Of a DNA stretch of 5,770 bases, positions 1 to 5,098 are shown in pieces. The notes under the pieces were generated by a model. That model saw only the letters and a list, made by a program, of their open reading frames with translations, was not told the origin of the DNA and did no database searches. Source of the DNA: JAQBFJ01 sp032123435 (lineage in GTDB: Bacteria; Verrucomicrobiota; Kiritimatiellia; UBA8416; JAQBFJ01); NCBI GenBank assembly GCA_032123435.1, contig JAQBFJ010000005.1, positions 1 to 5,770 on the forward strand. Direction: 5' to 3'. Made by a program: the position numbers and the translations under genes. The stretch's first letter is position 1. Each line of letters opens with the position of its first letter.

Positions 1-278
1 ATTTCAATTCTTTTCCCGATTCCATTTATGTTCATATCTGATTGTCTTTCTACCAAAGGAAGATCATCTCGTCTATGTTATTCCATTAACAATCTTGATA
101 AACGTTTTAGCCCGCGGCTCCTCATGAACAACAGAAATCTACCCCTGTTGAGTGTTGGGTGCCTTTATTTTATCTGTCTATTCAGGCCGATATCAATCGT
201 TCACCCGTTTAAAGCTGAATTTTAGCGCCGCCGGAACAGGTGTTTTCAACTGCCACTGCCCACCGCTTGCCTTTCAGA
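1..278. other. Non-coding stretch, no recognisable gene
   Basis: Short open frames exist on both strands (for example plus-strand 28-225 and 152-349), but their translations show no domain, no compositional bias of a real protein and no good ribosome binding site. The second one runs into the repeat and past the start of the next gene. I see no tRNA-like fold, IS end or terminator here. It may hold decayed sequence like that found further right, but nothing can be named. Confidence 0.6.
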
Positions 279-412
279 CGTGCAAACCCCTCTCAGAGCC
301 TATTTGGCGATTGATTTCTTGCCGTCCTGCCGGTAAGATTCCTTCATGATATCGGAAAAACTGAGAATTGTCGGGCTGGGCCGGCTACGGGGGAAAAGCA
401 AATTCCTATCAG
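279..412 (+). repeat. 134-bp direct repeat, left copy (promoter and gene start)
   Basis: Positions 279-412 match 3255-3388 base for base with no gaps and two substitutions (338 A versus 3314 C; 372 C versus 3348 A), so 132/134 are identical. The flanking bases differ at once on both sides (278 A versus 3254 C; 413 C versus 3389 A), so the edges are sharp. This copy includes the putative promoter at 311-339 and the first 22 codons of the protease gene. No terminal inverted repeats or target duplications are visible, so it is not obviously an autonomous element. It could come from a partial gene duplication, from integration through homology, or be a dispersed genomic repeat. Confidence 0.97.
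311..339 (+). promoter_or_regulatory. Putative sigma-70-like promoter inside the repeat
   Basis: A TTGATT box at 311-316 and a TAAGAT box at 334-339 are separated by 17 bp, the ideal spacing; each box matches the consensus at 4 of 6 positions. Transcription would start about seven bases after the -10 box, near 346, which is the A of the protease ATG. No Shine-Dalgarno sequence precedes that ATG, so the pair is consistent with a leaderless transcript. In the right repeat copy the -10 box reads TAAGCT. This is pattern matching only. Confidence 0.4.
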
Positions 413-2007
413 CTTGCATGGCCTTCCTACTCCTCGGAGCAGGAACAGGCCAGGCATCAGACACGTATATCAAGATGGGGAACGGCGCGGTATTGCTGGG
501 TCAACCAACCGTTAACATACTCGTTTACACTCCCGATGATCCCGCCACTACCAACAATGAACTCAAGATATACGGGCCGGATCTCGTGCTTGATACAATC
601 CCGCTTAACTTCCTTCTCGATACCGGTGCTAACGGGCTCATGATAAGCCGCGATCCCTATGCAGATATCAATGCTGAATCCAATCTGGAACGAATGAAGC
701 TGAAAGGGTTCGAGGATCATGAGGGTTCCTACCTTGAGCAAGGCGTGGGTGGCTTCACAGAATACGGTGTATCCGGGGAATATGACATGGATTTCATTTC
801 GAATAATGCCGACACAGGCACGCTCGAAAAAGTGCGATTCATGTGTGACGATGTGAATGTGCTCGGAGACTTTGCCGGAATCATGGGAATGCCGACAATG
901 CTCGAGCGCGTTACGGTGCTTGATATGACGCCCTGGCTGGGCACCGACTTGTCGGCTATGTCAGTAGGATTCCTGCCGGATGTTCCTGTCGGCGGCAGTG
1001 GGCGGTATAACATACCGTTGACACTCAAAGAATTTGAACAGAGCGGCCAGGTAGCGACCAATGACCCACTGCCTTCATGGGCGCCACTTCCTTTCGTGCA
1101 AGCCTATGCCGGTGCCGATGGACAGGTCCGCGGCGGCGACTTCCTTATGGATACAGGCGCACAGCTCTCCATGATCTCGAGTACAATAGCGTTCGGCATA
1201 GGACTCGATTCTAACGGCGACGAAATTCTCGACGACAATGATGATCGCTTTTCTGCATGGCAACAGATAGGCGGCGTTGGCGGGACAACGTCCGTTCCAA
1301 CCTTCATGGTCGATTCCATCGTTATTCCAACCACCGAGAACGTCGACCTGCAATGGCAGACAACCGCATCGCTCGTATATGACGAGATACTGGAGGAATA
1401 TGTTGAGACCAACGTATCGGTCACTGTTATGGTGCTGGATATCACGGATGAGATCAACGGGATCGTGGGGATGGACCTGATTCATTCCGGCTGGACCGTG
1501 GCCGCGTTGGGCGGCACGAATGGCGGCGCTATCAATACGGTCTACTACAATTTTCATAATGCCACATCACTGACAGCAACGATGGCCATAGACCTTGGCG
1601 CAGACTGGAACAGCGTAATAGTCGATTCTCAGCGCGATGCAGATGGCGACATAATGCCTGATGCCTGGGAGCAGACGTATTTCGGTCACTCTACCAATGC
1701 ATCAGATTCGACAGATTCTGATAATGATGGATTCCTGGATGCTTTTGAATACCTTGCGGGCACGGAACCCACAAATGCCCAATCATTGCTGGCGGTTGTC
1801 GGTATAGTTTCCGGCTCGGGAACGGATGAATTCGATGTAACCTGGCAGGCGGTGACGAACAAGACATACCGTATACTTCATAAGCGGCACCTAACCGACA
1901 GTGCCTGGGTAACAAACCGTACGGGCATATCCGGTGTTTATCCATTGACTACAAAGACTATACAGATCAGTAATAATGTTGGCTTTGTAAAGGTATTACT
2001 AGAGTAA
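346..2007 (+). CDS. Secreted two-lobed aspartic-protease-like protein with Ca-binding-type C-terminal tail
   Basis: The 553-residue product starts with a basic n-region (residues 1-22) and a hydrophobic core (about 23-34), with likely signal-peptide cleavage after Gly-Gln-Ala37, so it should be exported. Two lobes follow. Each has a catalytic-type Asp-Thr-Gly-Ala (D92 and D269) and a later hydrophobic-Gly motif (GIMGM at 178-182; GIVGMDL at 372-378), the layout of pepsin/retropepsin-type aspartic peptidases with one aspartate per lobe. The tail carries Asp-rich motifs (D431-D433-D435-D439-E442; D457-D459-D461-D465-E468) resembling EF-hand or thrombospondin-3 calcium sites, then a Gly-Thr-Glu-Pro-Thr-Asn-Ala linker and a roughly 80-residue terminal beta-type domain. 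The start at 346 lies inside the repeat and lacks a Shine-Dalgarno; Met25 (418) is the next in-frame ATG but would remove the basic n-region. Substrate is unknown, and proteolysis is inferred from motifs. It stands alone, with no operon partner. Confidence 0.85.
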   Translation: MISEKLRIVGLGRLRGKSKFLSACMAFLLLGAGTGQASDTYIKMGNGAVLLGQPTVNILVYTPDDPATTNNELKIYGPDLVLDTIPLNFLLDTGANGLMISRDPYADINAESNLERMKLKGFEDHEGSYLEQGVGGFTEYGVSGEYDMDFISNNADTGTLEKVRFMCDDVNVLGDFAGIMGMPTMLERVTVLDMTPWLGTDLSAMSVGFLPDVPVGGSGRYNIPLTLKEFEQSGQVATNDPLPSWAPLPFVQAYAGADGQVRGGDFLMDTGAQLSMISSTIAFGIGLDSNGDEILDDNDDRFSAWQQIGGVGGTTSVPTFMVDSIVIPTTENVDLQWQTTASLVYDEILEEYVETNVSVTVMVLDITDEINGIVGMDLIHSGWTVAALGGTNGGAINTVYYNFHNATSLTATMAIDLGADWNSVIVDSQRDADGDIMPDAWEQTYFGHSTNASDSTDSDNDGFLDAFEYLAGTEPTNAQSLLAVVGIVSGSGTDEFDVTWQAVTNKTYRILHKRHLTDSAWVTNRTGISGVYPLTTKTIQISNNVGFVKVLLE

Positions 2008-2047
2008 AGGCTCAGGTTATGTTCCGCGCTTAGAGCAAGGCCGCGGT

Positions 2048-2081
2048 GGCGCCCTTAAGGACTACGAGCACTAAGGGCGCC
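2048..2081. terminator. Stem-loop after the protease gene, possible terminator
   Basis: A perfect 10-bp inverted repeat, GGCGCCCTTA at 2048-2057 and its complement at 2072-2081, encloses a 14-base loop and lies 40 bases after the protease stop codon. A run of T is missing on the plus-strand side, so it is not a textbook intrinsic terminator. It also marks the boundary before the regulator fragment begins. Confidence 0.45.
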
Positions 2082-2087
2082 CGGAAT

Positions 2088-2429
2088 TACCGATAGGTTT
2101 TCCGTGAGGCCTTCGATATCCATGGAGATATTTCCTTCCAAGGATTCCTCAATCTTTGACAATGTGGAGCGCATGTCCATTTCCAAAGGTGTGCCTTCAA
2201 AAGCGCCCAGTAGTTTACGGGCAATGGAGAAGCTGAAGACTTCTTTTCGGCTGAGTTGGACCGGCGGCAATGAATAGGTTTCATCGGGCAACCGATAGCC
2301 TTTCCGCGACTCATCGTACTCGATGGGCGCATTCTCCTCATCCCGCAGGAAATCCAGGTCACGGGCCACTGTACGCCGCGAAACACCCAGTTCTTTCTTA
2401 AAATCGGAGCTGTTTGCCAGGTATCCGCT
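2088..2429 (-). pseudogene. WYL/DeoR-type HTH transcriptional regulator, fragment lacking both ends
   Basis: Read on the minus strand from about 2429, the frame gives a winged-helix DNA-binding segment containing KKELGVSRRTVARDLDFLRD, then an IEYD...GYRL beta-wing segment, then the start of the ligand-side region (PPVQLSRKEVFSFSIARKLL). This is the order seen at the N-terminus of WYL-domain regulators. The first helix of the HTH and the start codon are missing: an in-frame stop lies at 2430-2432, and beyond it the DNA belongs to the transposase relic. The other end stops near 2088 after a segment reading GLTENLSV, so the WYL domain, normally another 150 or more residues, is gone. A GTG at 2369 could start a 104-residue peptide, but it would lack the recognition helix. 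Family assignment is by eye. Confidence 0.75.
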
Positions 2430-2436
2430 CTATCCC

Positions 2437-3190
2437 TTGCCACACCGCCAGTATGTCTTCAGTCTGCCCATCATGCTGCGCGTGTTTTTCCGAAACAACC
2501 GCCGGCTTCTCAAGAAGCTCTGCCGGATTGCCAATGAATGCCTGCTGGAATTCCTTCGTCAGGTAACACACAGACCTGACGGCCAACTAATCCGCAATCC
2601 ATTCTCCGAGCAGAAGATGACCTACAACGAAGAGAATGGGACTGTAATCTATCGGTCCAGAATGCATGCCAAGACCAAGCGCAATTTTGAGATATTCTCA
2701 GCCGAGGACTTCATTGCTGCCATCACCCAACATATTCCGGACAAGGGCTTCCAGACTTGTACCGCCGTAGCAATGGGCAGACAGGGGCGAAGGCGGATGG
2801 AACGGTATTATGGCTGGTATAGCAACAGGGCCAGGGGCGAGCGTGCCAAGAAACAGGCCGAATGCCCCGAGGGTGCCAATCCCACCGGCGTTCAGGTCAT
2901 TGACGTCTCCGACTACCAGCCCCGCCGCCTGCCTTCAAAAAAGTGGCGGGAGCTGATCAAGAAAGTCTGGGAACTGGACCCCATGAATTGTCCGCAGTGC
3001 GGCTCTGAGATGCGCATGGTCGCGCTCATTGACGATAACGAGGTTATTGAGAAAATCCTGCGCCACCTGGACCTATGGCCGGAAGAAGCCTTGCCTGCGC
3101 GCGCAACCACCCAAGCCAATCATACAGGATTACGTCATCGAACCTATCCTGGAGGATTGTCAGTGGTTTGACGAGGCCATCGCAGGATAA
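2437..3190 (+). pseudogene. IS91-like transposase relic (Y2_Tnp family), truncated, internally deleted and frameshifted
   Basis: Homology appears to begin at PHRQYVFSLP (about 2440), a segment that follows the N-terminal zinc ribbon in this family; that ribbon is absent. The sequence runs to LLEFLRQVTHRPDG (about 2583) and then jumps to LIRNPFSEQKMTYNE. The stretch of roughly 100 residues holding the His-rich catalytic motif, and the tyrosine normally just before IRN, are missing, so it cannot be active. Conserved parts then follow: YRSRMHAKTKRNFEIFSAED, RYYGWYSNRARG, and a C-terminal MNCPQCGSEM zinc-type motif. An extra 15 codons sit at 2755-2799. Near a GCGCGCGC tract (3097-3104) the frame breaks: the original frame stops at 3171, while the next frame continues as KPIIQDYVIEPILED to a stop at 3190, the natural-looking end. 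An open frame from 2323 reaches in from the left, but its first 38 or so codons are only antisense to the regulator fragment. Confidence 0.85.
2755..2799. repeat. 45-bp in-frame palindromic insert in the transposase relic
   Basis: In intact relatives, as I recall them, PDK-x-FQ is followed almost directly by VRYYGWYSN. Here 15 additional codons (TCTAVAMGRQGRRRM) intervene between FQ and ERYYGWYSN. The insert is an imperfect palindrome: CCGCCGTAGC (2762-2771) pairs with GCGAAGGCGG (2787-2796) with two mismatches. The wording, an arm with CCGCCGTAGC and an arm with GCGAAGGCGG, resembles short intergenic repeats I recall from several uncultured bacterial phyla. Length 45 keeps the reading frame. 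That it is a mobile or dispersed element is inference. Confidence 0.5.
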
Positions 3191-3254
3191 CAAGCGAGGT
3201 CTGCCTCGAAAGGGCGCTCAGTCGTGCTGGCATCATTTCTTTGATCATCTCCAC

Positions 3255-3388
3255 CGTGCAAACCCCTCTCAGAGCCTATTTGGCGATTGATTTCTTGCCG
3301 TCCTGCCGGTAAGCTTCCTTCATGATATCGGAAAAACTGAGAATTGTAGGGCTGGGCCGGCTACGGGGGAAAAGCAAATTCCTATCAG
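3255..3388 (+). repeat. 134-bp direct repeat, right copy
   Basis: This is the partner of 279-412, 2976 bp downstream in the same orientation. It begins 64 bp after the end of the transposase relic and ends abruptly at 3388, where the sequence departs from the protease gene. The two substitutions fall in the -10-like box (TAAGCT instead of TAAGAT) and in codon 9 of the copied gene start (GTC to GTA, both Val). The high identity implies a recent duplication or ongoing gene conversion. Confidence 0.97.
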
Positions 3389-3447
3389 ATTTTCCAAATT
3401 TCACCCGGTTGTTTGTGCATCGAGAAAAACAAACTGGGTTTCCTTAA
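3322..3447 (+). pseudogene. Orphan copy of the protease gene start, 41 codons
   Basis: The right repeat copy carries the ATG and the same first 22 residues as the protease, including the basic n-region. Where the signal-peptide hydrophobic core should follow, the sequence changes to unrelated codons (DFPNFTRLF...) and stops at 3445-3447. Without the hydrophobic core it would not act as a signal peptide. It is best read as a by-product of the duplication rather than a small functional gene. If the promoter in the repeat works, it could still be transcribed. Confidence 0.6.
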
Positions 3448-3539
3448 GATGCTGCGGGCACAAGAGTTATGACGATACGCGACACGAGAGAGAAATGCTG
3501 TGTTAGGTGGGCAAAAACTCTCTCATTTTTCATTCTTTG

Positions 3540-3566
3540 CTTCACGTCCTTCACGCTCTTCGTGGT
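3540..3566. repeat. Three 9-bp units of the ACCACGAAG / CACGAAGG type
   Basis: Three consecutive 9-mers all begin with CTTC: CTTCACGTC (3540-3548), CTTCACGCT (3549-3557) and CTTCGTGGT (3558-3566). On the minus strand this reads ACCACGAAG AGCGTGAAG GACGTGAAG. Similar ACCACGAAGnnCACGAAGG phrases occur as dispersed intergenic sequence in many bacterial genomes, from memory. Function is unknown. Confidence 0.55.
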
Positions 3567-3615
3567 AAAGATCTTGCGTCTCCCTAAAAGATGTAGTTTG
3601 GCGTAAGTTTTCTTC

Positions 3616-3643
3616 TTTCTTTTCTATCGAATACCCATATACT
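3616..3643 (+). promoter_or_regulatory. Weak candidate promoter for the rnf operon
   Basis: TATACT at 3638-3643 matches the -10 consensus at 5 of 6 positions. The best upstream partner at 16-bp spacing is TTTCTT (3616-3621), a poor -35 box in a pyrimidine-rich tract. A start near 3650 would give a leader of about 20 bases containing the Shine-Dalgarno. No operator or riboswitch fold is evident. Confidence 0.25.
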
Positions 3644-3659
3644 TTATCTCTTTAATTCC

Positions 3660-3663
3660 GGAG
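3660..3663 (+). promoter_or_regulatory. Shine-Dalgarno of rnfA
   Basis: GGAG lies six bases before the ATG at 3670 and supports that start. It is the clearest ribosome binding site in the window. Confidence 0.75.
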
Positions 3664-3669
3664 TAGAAC

Positions 3670-4266
3670 ATGACGGAATACATTCTTATTATCATAGGCG
3701 CGGTTCTTGTCAACAACTTCGTATTAACCCGGTTTCTGGGTATCTGTCCCTTTCTGGGCGTTTCCAAAAAGCTTTCCACTGCCATGGGAATGTGCGGCGC
3801 CGTAATTTTTGTCATGACCTCAGCTTCGGCTGTCACATGGGCGGTTTCCCACTTTCTTCTTTCTGAAACCGGCATCCTGAAGATCAACCTGGCGTTCATG
3901 CAGACTATTGCTTTTATTCTGGTAATCGCATCATTTGTCCAGCTTGTCGATATTGTGATGAAAAAATTCAGCCCGAAGCTGCACAACGCGCTGGGCATAT
4001 TCCTGCCCCTGATTACAACTAACTGCGCTGTTCTGGGCGTGGCTGTATTGAACATTCAACTGAAGTATAATTTCCTGAAGTCACTGGTATTCGGACTGGC
4101 AGCATCACTTGGTTTTTCACTGGCGCTTCTCATATTTACCGGTCTTCGCGAAAAAATCGACAGAGCTGATCCGCCCAAAGCTTTTCGAGGCGTAGCGATA
4201 GCGCTTGTAACGGCAGGCCTTCTAAGCCTCGCGTTCATGGGTTTTGCGGGGCTTGTTAAACAATGA
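3670..4266 (+). CDS. rnfA: Rnf electron transport complex subunit A, integral membrane protein
   Basis: The 198-residue product has the family's usual length and about six hydrophobic membrane segments. Two signature half-repeats are present: VNNFVLTRFLGICPFLGVSK (residues 14-33) near the N-terminus and LPLITTNCAVLGVAV (112-126). In RnfA and its NqrE homologue the cysteine in each half (here C26 and C119), together with their counterparts in RnfE/NqrD, holds an iron-sulfur cluster in the middle of the membrane that passes electrons across it. RnfA thus acts in the cytoplasmic membrane as part of the Rnf complex, which couples ferredoxin and NAD redox chemistry to Na+ or H+ transport. The equivalent E. 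coli gene is called rsxA. The start is set by a GGAG box at 3660. It opens the operon and overlaps rnfB by four bases (ATGA), implying translational coupling. RnfA and NqrE are similar, but the rnfB and rnfC neighbours decide for Rnf. Confidence 0.96.
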   Translation: MTEYILIIIGAVLVNNFVLTRFLGICPFLGVSKKLSTAMGMCGAVIFVMTSASAVTWAVSHFLLSETGILKINLAFMQTIAFILVIASFVQLVDIVMKKFSPKLHNALGIFLPLITTNCAVLGVAVLNIQLKYNFLKSLVFGLAASLGFSLALLIFTGLREKIDRADPPKAFRGVAIALVTAGLLSLAFMGFAGLVKQ

Positions 4267-5093
4267 ACATACTAACCATAACAGCTATATCAATAGGAGG
4301 ACTGGGACTGATATGCGGCATTGCACTTGCGCTCGCCGCACGTTTTCTCGCCGTCAAGGAAGACCCGAGAATTGAACAGGTGCTCGATATCCTGCCTGGT
4401 GCAAATTGCGGCGGATGCGCGTTCGCCGGCTGTGCCGATTACGCAAAGGCCATTATCATTGACGGTATAGCCATTAATCTCTGCGCGCCCGGTGGACAGG
4501 ATGTAATCAACAGACTTTCCGCGTTCATGGGTATTGACGCGCAAGCCGCCGAAAAGAAAGTGGCCATAATTCTATGTGGCGGCGATAAAGACAACGCACC
4601 CAGAAAATCGGCTTACAACGGCGTTGCTGATTGTAAAGCCGCCCATTCCGTAGGAGGCGGCGATAAAATCTGCGGTTATGGATGCCTGGGCTACGGCAGC
4701 TGCGCCAGGGCATGTCCGGTAAATGCCATCGAGTTAGCAAACGATCTCGCAGTAGTACACGCCGATATATGCATAGGATGCGGAATATGCGTTAAAACAT
4801 GTCCACGCCACTTGATCAAATTGATTCCGGCACAAAGAACCATTCACGTCCTGTGCAGTTCCAAAGACAAAGGACCTGTTGTCAAGAAAGCCTGCAAGGT
4901 CGGATGTATTGGGTGCAGTGTATGCGTTAAACTCGCGCAGAATGAGGCAATAAAGATGGACGGCTTCCTGGCACAGGTCGATTACAGCAAAGAGCTGGAC
5001 AACGATCAGCTTCCGGAGAAATGTCCGGGAAAATGCATTATAAAATCAACCAACATCGCTAATCGAAACCTAATACCTGAAAAGACGGGTTAA
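4263..5093 (+). CDS. rnfB: Rnf electron transport complex subunit B, iron-sulfur protein
   Basis: This 276-residue ferredoxin-like subunit receives or donates electrons at the cytoplasmic face of the Rnf complex. Residues 3-30 form an N-terminal membrane anchor. The RnfB-type [4Fe-4S] motif follows (C49-x2-C52-x4-C57-x16-C74, ending CAPGG). Next come two ferredoxin motifs, C137-x3-C141-x5-C147-x3-C151-P and C170-x2-C173-x2-C176-x3-C180-P. The C-terminal extension, absent from short proteobacterial RnfB but typical of longer anaerobe forms, has C211, C215-x2-C218-x2-C221 and C254-P. Here the usual fourth cysteine with proline is Ala225-Gln226, and the last triplet of cysteines is missing, so this domain probably binds one cluster rather than two. 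The start at 4263 overlaps the rnfA stop; no strong Shine-Dalgarno precedes it, fitting coupled translation. The stop lies five bases before rnfC. Confidence 0.96.
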   Translation: MNILTITAISIGGLGLICGIALALAARFLAVKEDPRIEQVLDILPGANCGGCAFAGCADYAKAIIIDGIAINLCAPGGQDVINRLSAFMGIDAQAAEKKVAIILCGGDKDNAPRKSAYNGVADCKAAHSVGGGDKICGYGCLGYGSCARACPVNAIELANDLAVVHADICIGCGICVKTCPRHLIKLIPAQRTIHVLCSSKDKGPVVKKACKVGCIGCSVCVKLAQNEAIKMDGFLAQVDYSKELDNDQLPEKCPGKCIIKSTNIANRNLIPEKTG

Positions 5094-5098
5094 CAATA

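Larger units (their letters stand above)
3389..3659. other. Intergenic region upstream of the rnf operon, decayed sequence
   Basis: No complete gene is present. On the minus strand, 3404-3466 encodes 21 codons between stops, including QFVFLDAQTTG, which resembles the first motif of DnaQ-type 3'-5' exonucleases (FVFLDTETTG); this may be a chance match or a relic cut off at the repeat edge. Positions 3540-3566 hold three 9-bp units. The rest is AT-leaning with no strong fold. The rnf promoter should lie in the right-hand part. Confidence 0.5.

Noticed and set aside
406..417. Lipoprotein-like lipobox Leu-Ser-Ala-Cys at residues 21-24 of the protease
   Set aside because: The hydrophobic stretch lies after the cysteine rather than before it, and the residues before it are basic, so an ordinary signal peptide cleaved near Ala37 fits better.
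1075..1557. 160-codon minus-strand open frame inside the protease gene
   Set aside because: It is antisense to conserved protease motifs, has no recognisable domain, and overlaps a plus-strand gene with coherent domain structure throughout.
2398..2586. Minus-strand frame ending ILAVWQGIERIPGK, which could pass as the missing first helix of the WYL regulator after a frameshift
   Set aside because: The same bases encode the well-matched PHRQYVFSLP block of the transposase on the plus strand, so the resemblance is more likely a shadow. It remains a minor possibility.
413..3254. The segment between the direct repeats as a complete composite transposon
   Set aside because: The repeats lack terminal inverted repeats, encode no transposase, and show no target duplication. 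The only transposase inside is catalytically dead and is on one side.
3486..3524. GAGAGAG...CTCTCTC inverted repeat followed by ATTTTTC, terminator-like
   Set aside because: The stem is only 7 bp with a 25-base loop and is low-complexity sequence, so it is weak as a terminator or regulatory hairpin.
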